A stretch of DNA of 64,000 bases, from positions 4,340,001-4,404,000 of the forward strand of contig CM056729.1 in the NCBI GenBank assembly GCA_029844215.1, in the 5' to 3' direction. Below are positions 11,179 to 22,417 of the stretch, one piece after another. The DNA comes from Przewalskia tangutica. Its lineage: Eukaryota > Streptophyta > Magnoliopsida > Solanales > Solanaceae. A program made the translations under genes and the position numbers. Each line of letters begins with the position of its first letter. Positions within the stretch are counted from its first letter, which is position 1. The notes below the pieces were generated by a model that ran no database searches, was not told the DNA's origin, and saw only the letters and a list, made by a program, of their open reading frames with translations.

Positions 11179-11613
11179 GTGCCCCAATCCAGAGTCGCGG
11201 CGCAAGGTCCATTCCAGTACCAGCAGCCCTACAATCCGTATTCTTACCACGGTTTGTTGGGCCCCGCTCCAGCCTCGCAGCAGGCCCACTTCATGCAGGG
11301 TCAAGTCCCGCAGCCCTCCTCCGGCATGACATCCACTAAGTTGGGTCAGGCGTTCAGCACCCTCTCTATGCAACAGCTTGACAATACTTGGTACATGGAC
11401 TCAGGCGCCACATCCCACGTCACCCAATCTGCAAATACTATTCCTAAACTGTTTAGTTTAAAACATCCTCAATATGTTACAGTTGGTAGTGGACAACACA
11501 TTCCAGTTAAAGGTTATGGTACCTCATACACACAACTTCCTCATCCACCATTTTCCCTCAAAAACACCCTATATGCCCCACACATGATTAAAAACCTCAT
11601 ATTTGTCCGCTAA
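11179..11613 (+). pseudogene. RE1 protease region
   Basis: The frame contains NTWYMDSGATSHVT, the aspartic protease site of copia polyproteins with DSG intact, then PHPPFSLKNTLYAPHMIKNL, the end of that domain. A TAA at 11611-11613 interrupts what should be a continuous polyprotein. Gln/Pro-rich sequence at the start is the link from gag. Confidence 0.85.
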
Positions 11614-11637
11614 TTTACTCGTAATAATTCTGTCTCT

Positions 11638-13137
11638 GTGAACTTTGACCCTTTTGGTGTTACTGTGAAGGATCTTCATACGGGGACACCTTTTACGAGA
11701 TGCAATAGCACGGGGGATCTTTATTCATTCACCTCCACCTCCGCTGCCAGATCTTGCTCTCCCGTCACTCTAGCGGTTATTTCTTCTTCAACATGGCACA
11801 ATAGGCTTGGTCATCCAGGAGTCTCAGTCTTTAATTTTCTTAGAGACAACAATTTCACTACTTGTAATGGAAAGCTTGCCCAAAATTGTGTTTCTTGTTC
11901 TTTAGGCAAACATATTCGTCTTCCGTTTAAATCATCTACTAGTGTTACCTTTGCTCCCTTTGATATTATACATGCCGATTTATGGACGTCTCCTATCTCT
12001 AGTTCTCACGGTCATAAATACTATCTTGTGTTGCTTGATGATTTTTCACACTATGTTTGGTTATACCCTCTTAAATTTAAATCGGAAGTGTTTGCCAAAT
12101 TTCTTGAGTTTCGCAAGTTCATTCAAACACAATTTGAAAAAGATATAAAATTATTTTAGTGCGATAATGGTCGTGAATTCAATAACTCTATGTTTCACCA
12201 TTTTTGTACCAATAATGGCATGGTTTTTCGTTTCTCCTGCCCTCACACCTCACCACAAAACGGTAAAGCTGAAAGAATCATACGCACCATTAACAACATG
12301 TTTCGCACCCTATTGATTCATGCCTCCCTCCCTCCATCATTCTGGGTCTATGCTGCTAAAATGTCAGAATACGTTCTAAATATTCTCCCTACTAGCACTC
12401 TTCACAATATGACCCCTACCGAAATCCTCTACCATAGAGTCCCCTCCTATGGTCATCTACGAATTTTCGGTTGTCTGTGCTATCCCAACTTTAACTCTAC
12501 CGCCCCTCATAAGCTCGCTCCTAGGTCCACTCCATATGTCTTCCTAGGATTTCCGCCGAACCATAGGGGCTATATATGCTATGACTTGTCGACTCGTCAA
12601 ATCCACATCTCTCGTCACATCACATTCGACGAGACCACATTCCCGTTTTCGAATCTTCAAAAATTCCAAAAACCGGATTACTCATTCCTTGACGAGCCTG
12701 CCATCTCTCCCATCCTCCTCGAACAACTCACTTCTTCTGTCCCGTCCTCAGCGCCGCGGCTAAGCATTGAGGCGCCGCGACGCCAAAATTCCTGCGAGTC
12801 GGCACCGCGACCCTGCACAGAGGCGATGCGGCGCCAAATGTCCAGAGAAGACTGTCTGTCCAGCGCTGCGGCGCCTTCGACGGCTTCTCCCCCACCCTCT
12901 CCTTGTCCGACTTTACCCCCCATCTCAGACCCCACTCAGCCACCCAATGTCCCTACTCATCCAATAGAAACTCGTTCAAAGCATGAAATCTTCAAATCCA
13001 AAGTCCATTTCAACTTGTCTGCCCAAATTATCTCTCCACTTCCAAAGAACCCAAAATTTTCCAAACAAGACCCTAATTGGAATGCTGCTATGTATGAGGA
13101 ATTCAATGATTTGACTAAACAGCACACATGGATCTAG
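11638..13137 (+). pseudogene. RE1 integrase
   Basis: GAG-pre-integrase and integrase are read in order: WHNRLGHPG, then CVSCSLGK (the H-H-C-C zinc site), ADLWTSPISSSHGHKYYLVL (first catalytic Asp), CDNGREF (second Asp, preceded by a TAG at about 12157-12159) and PQNGKAERIIRTINNM (catalytic Glu). The post-core segment follows (FGCLCYPNFN, YVFLGFPPNHRGYICYD, RHITFDETTFPF), then a Pro/Ser-rich variable region up to a stop at 13135-13137. The DDE residues are all readable, but the stop breaks the protein. Confidence 0.88.
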
Positions 13138-13930
13138 TACCTAGACCGGAGGGGGTGAATGTAATTCGTTATATGTGGTTTTTTCGTCACAAGTTTAGAG
13201 ACACTGGGGATCTTGAGAGGTATAAGACCCGTCTTGTGGCTAATGACACAAATCAACAGTAGGGCATTGATTATGGAGAGACCTTCAGTCCGGTTGTCAA
13301 ACCGGCTACCATTCGCACAATTTTAAGCATTGCCACGGGAAAATATTGGTCAATCCATCAACTTGATGCGAAGAATGCATTCTTACATGAGGACCTGAGA
13401 GAAAGCGATGTACATCGTCACCGCGCAGGTTCACCCGTCAGTGATTCCTCACTATGTGTGTCGTCTCTGTAAGTCACTATATGGCCTGAAACAGGCCCCC
13501 CGTGCGTGATATGATCGCTTTGTCAGGTATATCTTGCAGATTGGGTTTGTATGCAGAAAAAGTGATACATCACTCTTCATTTTTCATCGAGGTAGTGACT
13601 ACTTACTTATTACTATACGTGGATGATATTGTTCTGACTGCCTCCTCAGATAGATTGAAAAATGAGATTATTGCATTTCTTAAGTCCGAATTTGCAATGA
13701 CTGATTTGAGAAAGCTGAGTTATTTCTTGGGGATATCAGTGACCAGGTCTGCCAATCACATGTTCTTGTGTCAGCGTAAGTATGCAGATGAGATAGTGTA
13801 CAGGGCTAAGATGGCGAATTGCAAAGTTATTCCTACTCTAGTCGATTCGAAATCTAAGCTCAGTGCTATGAATGGTGCTCCAGTCTCCGATCCTACTCTG
13901 TATAGGAGCCTTGCAGGTGCACTTCAGTAA
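13138..13930 (+). pseudogene. RE1 reverse transcriptase
   Basis: After the stop the reading continues in shifting frames: [13 protein letters not shown] near 13280, HQLDAKNAFLHEDL near 13350-13400, then the YLLLYVDDIVLTASS catalytic block near 13596-13650, DLRKLSYFLGISVTR and MYRSLAGALQ-like sequence to 13930. YVDD is intact, but stops near 13260 and frameshifts at 13400-13510 inactivate it. Confidence 0.87.
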
Positions 13931-14333
13931 CTCACATTTACCAGGCCAGACATTGCTTATGTTGTTCAGCAGGTATGCTTATTCATGCATGCCCCAGGTC
14001 TCACTTCACTGCTCTTAAGCGTATAATTTGATACATTAAGGACACTCTTGATTATAGTTTGCACATATACCCTCTGCGCCAAACAGATTGCTCTCATATA
14101 CGGATGCAGATTGGGCAGGGTGTCCGGACACGCGACGCTCCACCTCAGGCTTTTGTGTTTTCTTAGGGGATAATCTGATTTCTTGGTCCGCGGCGGCGGA
14201 CTACCCTATCTAGATCGATCTGAAATTTGAGTCTGAGGCGTTGCAAATGTAGTAGCTGAGATTTGTTAGCTCAGAAACTTACTGTTAGAACTTCTGTGTC
14301 CTTTGCGTCAGACATCTATTGTGTACTATGATA

Positions 14334-14411
14334 CTTCCGCATATCTTGCTCATCCGACATAGCATGAATCACCGAACATGCACTCAGGAATATTAATGCT
14401 TTGAAAAAGGC
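14334..14411 (-). pseudogene. nad5: Mitochondrial nad5 fragment (26 codons)
   Basis: On the minus strand from 14411 down to 14334 an uninterrupted frame reads [20 protein letters not shown] followed by EQDMRK. This matches the conserved segment of NADH dehydrogenase subunit 5 of plant mitochondria. The plastid relative ndhF differs here (its block lacks [11 protein letters not shown]), so the mitochondrial source is favoured. Just upstream, gtcaatca precedes gcc where VNHA would be expected, with one base missing. It is a tiny piece with no start or stop of its own and cannot be expressed as a gene. Confidence 0.85.
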
Positions 14412-14946
14412 TGATTGACCTATTTCATACTTCTTCAAATAGCAAAGATTCAGCTTCTAAGGAACGATTAAAACTATTTATCTTTCGAAATTTATTCGAA
14501 ATTTCGAAAGTTCCCTTTTCGACATCATTATTTGAATAAACTTTGATAGTTAAAAATAACTTTTGATCATCTTAGGAAAAAAGATAAAGTCTTTTTTTTA
14601 TTGAATCATCAAGAATTTCAATGATTTAAAATAGATAAATACACCAAACAACAAATCCCATCTTTTTTATGAGATGGATAAAAAAAGATTAATGTAAGGT
14701 AAGATTTTAATTCTTATTCTTTTTTTTTTTCATCTGATTGATAAAATCTAAGGAATGGGGAGGGTTTCGTATCTATCAATTCGATCAAATAGACTGAGCA
14801 ATTGTCACAGTTTATAGATATTGTTCTGTTCTCTGTTGTCGAACCACTGTTATTGACTTACCCTCCAGCCGATTGAATACGCTGAAGAAAGGCATTGAGG
14901 AGAGAAATTACCTCTCGCTCTTGGGATTTTCTTTTTCAAGTGTCAC
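14334..14946. other. Foreign insert of organellar origin inside RE1 RNase H (nuclear mitochondrial DNA)
   Basis: This 613-bp stretch interrupts RNase H homology shared by the four related copia copies. It replaces about 5 bp and has no transposon ends or target duplication, which fits filler DNA joined at a break. Its first 78 bp encode mitochondrial nad5 on the minus strand. The rest (14412-14946) is unlike other sequence in the window: it has T-runs, a small hairpin (catcttttttatgagatg) and a GC-richer right end. That part could also be organellar, but I cannot confirm it. Confidence 0.8.
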
Positions 14947-15177
14947 TCTGCCATCTATTTGTCTCATAATCCGGTTCAGCATCAGCGAACCAAACACATT
15001 GGGATAGACCTATACTTTGTTCGTGAGAAAGTTGTTTTAGGCCATGTCAGAGTGTTACATGTTCCATCATCCTATCAGTATGCAGACATACTTACCAAAG
15101 GACTTTCCAGACAGTTATTTTTTGACTTCATATCCAGTCTCAGCGTCCGGCCTCCTCCCGCTCCGACTGAGGGGGTG

Positions 15178-15376
15178 TGTAAACATGTAAATATAGAAAA
15201 CAATATATTCCCTATCCATAATTAGAATATTTTCATATATTGTGTAAATATAATTATGGTAAGACTAGGATTCCTCTTTTGTATAGACTTAGGATTCCTA
15301 TTGTATAACAGATGAACATTGTACTATATATATACCTTTCATAAGACTCCCCAAAGGAGATTAATATCATCTTACA
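15178..15376 (+). repeat. 3' LTR of RE1
   Basis: It starts tgtaaacatgtaaat and ends catcttaca, followed by the TATAT target duplication. The partner is 9904-10111. Confidence 0.9.
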
Positions 15377-15408
15377 TATATACATATGTGTTAATATCGT
15401 AAATTTTT

Positions 15409-15560
15409 AAAATCAAGTGATGTGAAATAAATGAGATCCTTCATCAGTAATTAAAGGCCCCGAATTCGAGCACTAAAATTAAAAAAAATCAAGTGGTGTG
15501 AAAGGAATGTGATCCATTATCAGTAACTAAAGTTTTGAGTTCGAGCACTAAAATAAAATA
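15409..15560. repeat. Tandem pair of 76-bp units with SINE-like box
   Basis: Unit 1 (15409-15484) and unit 2 (15485-15560) share 'aaaatcaagtg(a/g)tgtgaaa' and end in 'gttcgagcactaaaat'. The 'gttcgagcac' resembles a tRNA-type B box, so this may come from a SINE. The rest of 15377-17190, apart from the tail at 16006, shows no gene. Confidence 0.65.
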
Positions 15561-16005
15561 AAATCTTTTATAACGAGTGTTTTTCATTGTTAATGAGTTT
15601 TGCATTATGTGAATCTGAACTAATTAAATTATTATATGAATCTGAATTAATTGAATCAATAAGTTTTAAAAACAAAATTACAAAAAATGATATCATAATT
15701 TTTTTTACACTATCTTATCGCACTTTGAATATTGCACGTACTAATTGGAAACTAGTTCAGTAACCTTCTACACCATTTGTACTATAAAATAAATGTTTGT
15801 TAAATTATGATACAGTTTCATTTATATATTTCGAGGTCTGCATCTGTCTTGCACTTCCAACATATTCTTGATTCTTGTCTACTTGATCAATTCTTGATTA
15901 TTTTTATGCATATCAGATTATATATCTGGTAAATATCTACTAGGGCTTGATATTTATATTAAAATTAATAAATATCTAACATGTGTTTGCACTAAGGATC
16001 TATCG

Positions 16006-16108
16006 GTATTAGCCTTCCGACTTTCACAATGTGTGGATAAGATCTGCGTATACTCTATCTTACCCAAAAATCCACCATATGGATTATATTGAGTATGTTG
16101 TTGTTAAA
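16006..16108 (+). mobile_element. TS-SINE/RTE tail fragment
   Basis: 'ggataagatctgcgtatact' followed by 'ggattatattgagtatgttg' and ttgtta matches the 3' tail of the LINE at 7440-7551. Only the tail is present. Confidence 0.7.
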
Positions 16109-17189
16109 CATGTGTTTGCACATATATATATACTTCATCACTTAATTCTTATTGGTTTAATATAAATATTGAATGAATAAATTTTAACGGTATATATGTT
16201 GTCCTATTTGTTTGGTTGCGTTAATTTGTTAACTAATTAGTCTAATACGAACCATGGATTATGTACTTGGTTCTTGCCTTCTTGCGATGACATCTGATTG
16301 AATGATACGATGAAAAATATATTACTCCCTCTAAACATCACGCTTATCGCTAATAAAAACAAATTACCTTGATTAAGTCAATGAATTATTCTTCCCTGCT
16401 AATTTGCTGCTTGGCAATTTCACTAGATTCGGTCGCAAATTTAATTTTATGAGTTTTGAATTTTAAAAAGATAATTTTAAGAGATAGTCATTGAATTCTA
16501 AATATAATATTTATATATATATTTAATAAATCTTTTAATTTTATATATCGATCGAGCAAAAGTTAATGAATTCAATCAAACTCTTATTGAAACTTCTAGC
16601 TCCATCCCTGATATCCCCTATCTTTATGCTTTACTATTGTACAATCTTTCAACTTGCTTATTTTTTAATCCTATTCTAAATAATATGTTGCCCCTGTTTT
16701 TTATACTCATATACCAGGGGCAGGACGTGAATGAGATCATATGAATGGGTTGACCAATCACCCCCTGACCCTAATATGTATATCGTATAGTATAATTGTA
16801 TTATATTATATTGTATTGTTTCATTTTCCATTAGTTCATAATATTATGCACCATTAATTTAAAAAATAAGCTTACATTATTATTATATAAAGAAAAAGTA
16901 GGGTATGGGCTAGTGTTATTATAAAAAAAGGACAAAGGCTAAAATATGATTATTGTTATAAAATGATAGCAATAGCAATATAAGATAAGAGATGTAGACA
17001 AAGAAGTAGAGAGGAGAAAGAGACTTTCTTCTTATTTCAAGTGTCTATTAATCTACCTTCAAATGTTAATGATATCTCAATTTAGGTTACAAATATTAAG
17101 TGTGGAGGTTACAAATATTAAGTGCCCAAATTAATAGGTACATGAGGTTAGTGAATGTGTATGTACATCGATACAAAATGATATGTATT

Positions 17190-18200
17190 TCATAACACTC
17201 CCCCTTGGGTGTGTATAGATAATGTCTCGTTAAAACCTTACTAGAAAAAATTTAGTGGGAAACATTCTAGTGAAGGAAAAAGGATACACATTTCTAATAA
17301 TGCATATTTTGGTGTCTCATTAAAAAACTTACAAGAAAAACTCAGTGGGACAAAACTTTATATGGAAAAAAGAGTACTAACATGTATTAACTCCCCTTGA
17401 TGAGAACTTCAGGTCAAATGCTTGAGTTTTCGCATTCTAATTTTGTGCATCGTCTTCTCGAAAGTTGCAGTTGGTAGAGACTTAGTGAACAAATCAACCA
17501 TATTATCACTTGAACGAATCTGTCGCACGTTGATATTACCATTCTTTTGGAGCTCGTGTGTGAAGAACAACTTTGGTGAAACGTGTTTTGTCCTATCTCC
17601 TTTTATGAATCCTCCCTTCAATTGAATACTGCATACTGCATACTGCAACATTTACTTCCAAGCGATTCAAATTGTCATAACATCAATTGGATTTATTGAT
17701 ATTTCTTCATTTTCTTGAGTTTGCGGGTCATCGATTTCTTCAAGAATATCAAGATCAAATCTTGCATGACTATTTTTTTTCTAGGATTCCGATCCTCAGA
17801 ACCCAATGGTCTATCACGCTTCATGCGTGCTTTTGGACTTATTTGCTATGACACTAGTACATAGTCCTACATGGACATCAATCCGAATTGGGACATTCTC
17901 TGCAGGGATATGTGATTCGACAATTCTTTTCAAATGTATAAATGTGTCTGACATTTGATTTGCTATTTTCTACAAGTGAATAATCTTTTGGACCTCTTGC
18001 TCACTAATAGAAGCACGTAGATCAAATGAGACGATGTTGGATTTCCACAAAATTTCCCTTTTTATTTTATTATGCTCTCCCCCTGATTTTGGAAAAAATC
18101 TCTCATCAAATTGACAATATGCAATTGATCTTATTTCAGTATCTCCGTGTAATAAATAAATTATATCATGCTCATATTTATAACAAGTTAAATAAATTCA
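17190..18200 (-). mobile_element. Decayed copia element, 3' part
   Basis: The minus strand holds copia RNase H (17409-17651) next to an LTR-like stretch on its left (17190-17400, with 'actcccccttgggtgtgtat' and 'gtctcgttaaaaccttacta'). Sequence to the right (17700-18200) resembles a degraded variable region between integrase and reverse transcriptase. Ends and target duplication were not found. Confidence 0.6.
17409..17651 (-). pseudogene. Copia RNase H C-terminal fragment
   Basis: The frame reads GDRTKHVSPKLFFTHELQKN, then QIRSSDNMVDLFTKSLPTAT and FEKTMHKIRMRKLKHL. This is the typical end of the RNase H domain in one group of plant copia elements, close to its stop codon. Upstream catalytic parts are missing. 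It belongs to a lineage different from RE1-RE4. Confidence 0.85.
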
Positions 18201-18774
18201 TCAATTGAACAAATATATGGTACTTCAGGACCAATCTAATTTTCTCATTTCAACTTCAGGACCAATCTAATTTTTTGAAAACTCTTCAAAATCTCTAATC
18301 ACATTCAAGTCAGCAACTTGCACAACCTTATGAAATATTTTGAATATCGTAAAGGGATAAGGGTAAAGATAGTCATTTTTGTACCCCTCATCAATAAATA
18401 TTTTTAAGGTGATTTCAGTACATCAACCTTAGTTCATTTAATTCATTTATGGATTACAAACAAGTTTTTCAATAACTTGTATATGCTTCAGGCATTTTGA
18501 ATCCTTCAAAAATTATATAATTTTATCACGTGTGAGTCGTATAGACTGATACAATATTCATTTAATATTTAATTTACATTACATCTTCTCATGTCATGAC
18601 TGTAGGTCTAGTAAATTTATCAAGATGTATCTACTTGGTAATTATTTCTACATCAATATGCTTTAAGACGTATAATTCAGATCCTCATAATATTATACAA
18701 TATTGCGCACTATATTGTATCAAATATATCATCGATGAGATGTCATTTTGTATCAGTTTGCAATTAGACACAAC
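18201..18774. other. Spacer with no recognised gene
   Basis: AT-rich. One phrase, 'ttcaggaccaatctaatttt', occurs twice near 18225 and 18255. Nothing else was recognised. Confidence 0.5.
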
Positions 18775-19556
18775 TTACTGAGATCTTATAAGGTAATTCA
18801 CAATTATGACATGTTTTTTAAACTCTCTGCGTCTTTGTATTTTATTATCTTTAAAAATAAACTTGATAGCAAATTGTACTTTATCAAGGATGTATTTAAA
18901 AAGTTTTAGGTCATCATTTACAACTAAGTTATAAATATGACATGTACATCTAACATGAAAAATAACGAAAAAGATGGAGTGCATCGAGTTTTTAAAATGT
19001 TTACATCATAATCATTACAAGAAGCATTATCTAATGTAATAGTCATAATTTTATCAGTAATTCCATAATATTCACTAATTTCATGAATATTTTTTGAAAT
19101 AAAAATTTCAGTATGCCTTTCATCAATATATCTATATGCTAATATATGTTTTTGCATAGACCAATTGTGATCTATACAATGACATATAAAAGTTAAATAA
19201 TTATTACCATTAATACTACGACATATGTCAGAAGTAATAGTCACTTTGTCATTAAAATGATACAATGCATAACGTAAAAATAGTCGATATTGTTAAATAA
19301 TCATTACCATTAATACTATGGCCTTGTGGTGTGTTATCTAAATTGTTTTCTAATTCATTTTCTAAATTATAGTATGGTTTAGTAATTGGAGATGCGAAAT
19401 ATACCTCATGATCTAATTATTGCACATTTGCATTAATATCAACATTAAAAAGTTCAGTTTAATCTACATGAGTGAAATTATCATAATTAGGATTACTAGA
19501 AGATGCACTCTTACCCCTGTTATCCCTACTACCTCTACCAGAAAAAATGTCCACCT
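18775..19556 (-). pseudogene. hAT transposase fragment
   Basis: Two overlapping minus frames are recognisable. 18924-19265 gives KVTITSDICRSINGNNYLTF and then GITDKIMTITLDNASCNDYD, the central hAT block with the catalytic-region pattern 'ITLDNAS.ND'. 18775-18984 gives FHVRCTCHIYNLVVNDDLKL, the following conserved block. A frameshift lies between them. Downstream of 19265 towards 19556, weak Arg/Gly/Ser-rich coding may be the N-terminal linker. The C-terminal dimerisation region is missing, so it is inactive. Confidence 0.8.
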
Positions 19557-20223
19557 CGTTCCATTATAATTATGCAAATAAATAATTAAAGTTAAAAAAA
19601 TTAAGTATGATGATTAAAATTAAACAATAATAAATTAAATAAAAGAAGGAACTAGTGTACCAAACGCCGACGTAACGTCGACGTGTAATCGTGGTTGAAA
19701 ATTGAAACTTTGCTCGATGATCCTCAAGCTAGTTGCCAACTTCACTCCCAATTTTTGAACTTTGATAAAAATTACCAAATAAAATATAATATTTAGTGTG
19801 TAATTTAGACTTGTAGAGAGAGAGAGATTAGAGAGATGGTAGGAGGATTTGTGAGAAAAATGAGGTATTTATAGTTGAGATATAGGGTTAATGTGTAAAT
19901 ATACTAACTTATGAATTAAAAATAAATATTAAGAGGATAGAGGGGTTTATGGGGTGTTAGGGGACAAAATGGACGTGTGTAGCTGTTGCCAACGACTATA
20001 ATTGCAAATGGTCGTTTGTGTAACAGCTGCATTCTTAAAATGGGACGAGATCAGGGCGGGGCGGGACGAGACAGGCCGGGTCAGGGGCGGGACGGGGTGG
20101 GGTGGGACTAGGATAGGCGGGACCAGCCTTAGTCCCATCCCGATTTTGAACCAACTAGAGTCAATTTCTATCCCGTAATTTATTCAACGGGATCGGGATA
20201 TCCCAACCCACTGGCCAGCCCTA
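18775..20223 (-). mobile_element. hAT transposon remnant (hAT1)
   Basis: The transposase remnant at 18775-19556 reads leftwards. The right end (20040-20223) carries C/G-rich 'cgggacgag'-like subterminal repeats and a terminus that reads tagggctggccagtgggt on the minus strand. The same terminus, taaggctggccagtgggc, starts the second copy at 62148. The left end was not found. Confidence 0.75.
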
Positions 20224-20315
20224 TAAACAAGATGCATGTAAGGGCTATATATGAAATGGTGAGAGAAAAAGTGATGAAATTTCATCCCCTTCAATTTTGG
20301 CCAAGTTTAAACTCA

Positions 20316-20425
20316 ACAACAACAATATATTCAGTAAAATCACACAATGTGAAGTCTGAAAAAATAAAGTGTACGCAAATCTTATCTCTACCTTGGAAGA
20401 TAGAGAGGTTGTTTCCGAAAGATTT
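20316..20425 (-). mobile_element. TS-SINE/RTE tail fragment
   Basis: On the minus strand it reads 'ggaaacaacctctctatctt', then 'aagatttgcgtacacttta', and ends in ttgttgttgttgag. This is the same tail as at 7440-7551. Confidence 0.75.
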
Positions 20426-20894
20426 AAACTCCCTTCTAAGAATAGACATAATCCCCCCTTTGAGTATGAACACTTATTGATGTGGTGTACTAGGTAATAA
20501 TAGAAGTGTTAGCTCAACATTTCAATAGCTTTTTCGGCAACTCATGTAATAAAGAAAGGGTAGGTGTATTATAGTCACTTTTAGGGCTGCTATTTAAAAC
20601 ATAATCAACATAAAAATAGCGTAGAAACCGCGTCTCCTCCTCCTCCTTGAGACGAATATCAAGGACACAATATCTTTAGTATAATTTCTAGCATAATGAT
20701 TCACAATCCCTGTATAAATGAATGGTAGAAAATAGCAAGAAAATAAAGTCCAGTCAAAGCACCAAGAATTTACTTCATTCGGGGACGGATTTACGTAGGC
20801 CCGAGACACTGCTTCGTCGAATATTTTTACTAGATATACATATATAAAATAAGTAGAACGATAGCACAAGGTAAATTAAAAACGTGACACTGCG

Positions 20895-20965
20895 TTATAA
20901 AAAGTTGTGCACTGGTGTGTTGGTTAGGCGTTCCCATTTTCTGGGTGAGTTCGTGAGTTTGAACT
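20895..20965 (+). mobile_element. Possible SINE head with tRNA-like boxes
   Basis: 'gtgcactggtgtgttggtta' looks like an A box, and 'gtgagtttgaac' about 40 bp later like a B box. The spacing suits a tRNA-derived SINE, but no tail or target duplication was found. The rest of 20224-22417 shows no gene. Confidence 0.35.
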
Positions 20966-22417
20966 TATGTAGCCTCACTTTTTTTCTTATATTTTATTTA
21001 CTCTTTTACGTGGTGACACTTCTTATGAAAAATCATGTGTACGCCAATCCTACCCCGACATAAGAAATTGAAGCTTGTCATTCACTTTTGCCAAACTAAT
21101 TGGATGGGTTACCGAATGTAGATGGCGGCTCCACTCGAGTAAAGATGAATAAAACATTTATTTCATCTATCCACAAAAGGTTGATGCGCGACAATGTATT
21201 CCATGATTGTAGTTATGTTTTGATAGTTCAAACTTTACGGATATAATGTTGTGCATTCAATCTTTTTTGGTATATGCAAAGAAGAAGAAGAATGATGAGG
21301 AAGAGGAGCAGCCCTCTGTCGTTTTTTTAAGTTGTGAATATTCTTACATACGTTATACACACTAGTTATGTTTTTAAAATAACAACCTTAAAAGTGATTT
21401 TCTCACCAATTAATTCATAGAGAAACAAAAAGGGCAACTCGGTGCACTAAGCTCTCGCTAGTTATATGAGATAAAATTCACATATAGCCACTTTTTATCT
21501 CTCATAATTGATAAATTATACCTCTCAATATAGTGTAATAACTCCAAAAAACTTATCAAACTTCATGGGGAAAAGGGGTACCCAAACAGAACTCAGTAGT
21601 CAGCCCATTCAAATTGAGCTTTTGTGAGCCCAACTTGCATTCTCTGTCACATACTTCGCTAAGGAACTTCTAAATTGGGTACCCACTTAAGAAAACAATG
21701 GAGCCCATGTTATTTATGGAAAATTAAAAGAAAGTGTAATATATTCTTCACATATGCAATTTATTTGTAAGGAGTTGTTTGAGAACCTTCAGATTACTCT
21801 CTATTATTAACTCCAAATTGGTCTTAGCTTCAATTTCATTCGAGACAAATATTATACTGTTACATATTTTCCCATTAAATGAAAATTTTGGGGATAAAAT
21901 TTAAAAACAATCATCTTTCGTACTTATAATTAAAAATAGTTATAGATTCAAAAGTCAATTTTTGAAATTCATGTCAGTCGAGCTTAACAAAAAATGGAAA
22001 TCCATCACAGAATACTGGACAAAATCTAGGACATTGTCATGAATTCCCTTTGTTGTAAGTTCGAAATCTATGACATTGCATGGATTTCAAAAATTAGACA
22101 ATAGTTGCTGAATTTTTCTCTTATTCAAGCTCGAAATCCACAACCTATTTTTCAAACTGATCCTAAAATTGTACAATTTTTACAAAATATGTCCACATCC
22201 ATATAGGAGGGGGGAAATGGATTGTAAAACGTTAATAGTTCAGGTCCAATTCTGCAATTTGAAAAGAAATCTTCCAAAATAGATAGTACTAGCTAGGATG
22301 GATATAAGCAACTTTAAAACACAAGGACAGAATAAAAAGTTGATAAGCTTAAATACTACAAATAAATATTTTAACTGTAAAAATAAATAAAACTTCATTC
22401 TTGATTCTTCTTTATCC

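Larger units (their letters stand above)
13931..15177 (+). pseudogene. RE1 RNase H, split by a foreign insert
   Basis: The end of reverse transcriptase and RNase H (TRPDIAYVVQQ-like near 13940; DADWAGC-like near 14105) run with many lesions to 14333. At that point the homology to RE2, RE3 and RE4 stops inside the codons for VYYD(N). It resumes at 14947, giving SAIYLSHNPVQHQRTKHIGI-like sequence and a tail (VLHVPSSYQYADILTKGL) to about 15177. The gap is filled by the insert at 14334-14946. Confidence 0.85.
9904..15376 (+). mobile_element. Ty1/copia retrotransposon RE1, complete ends
   Basis: This 5,473-bp element has LTRs at 9904-10111 and 15178-15376. A tggtatcaag primer site begins at 10112, and a purine-rich tract 'gactgaggggg' lies just before the right LTR. 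It is flanked by a perfect 5-bp target duplication, TATAT (9899-9903 and 15377-15381). Domain order is gag, protease, integrase, reverse transcriptase, RNase H, as in copia. It is the only plus-strand member of the RE1-RE4 family here. Many stops and frameshifts, and a 613-bp foreign insert in RNase H, make it defective. Confidence 0.93.

Noticed and set aside
10901..11373. Long minus-strand open frames over RE1 gag end
   Set aside because: They are shadows of the Gly/Arg- and Gln-rich gag and protease-link coding on the plus strand.
12678..12967. Open frames in the Pro/Ser-rich part of RE1
   Set aside because: Other-frame shadows of the integrase tail in GC-rich sequence.
14419..14946. Plastid intergenic DNA
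   Set aside because: The hairpin and T-runs suggested it, but I could not name a plastid locus, and the only recognised gene piece is mitochondrial; left as unassigned.
14959..15225. 88-codon frame as a separate gene
   Set aside because: It is the end of RE1 RNase H running into the LTR.
20040..20130. CpG-rich promoter
   Set aside because: The G/C-rich phrases are hAT subterminal repeats; the same kind sits beside hAT2.
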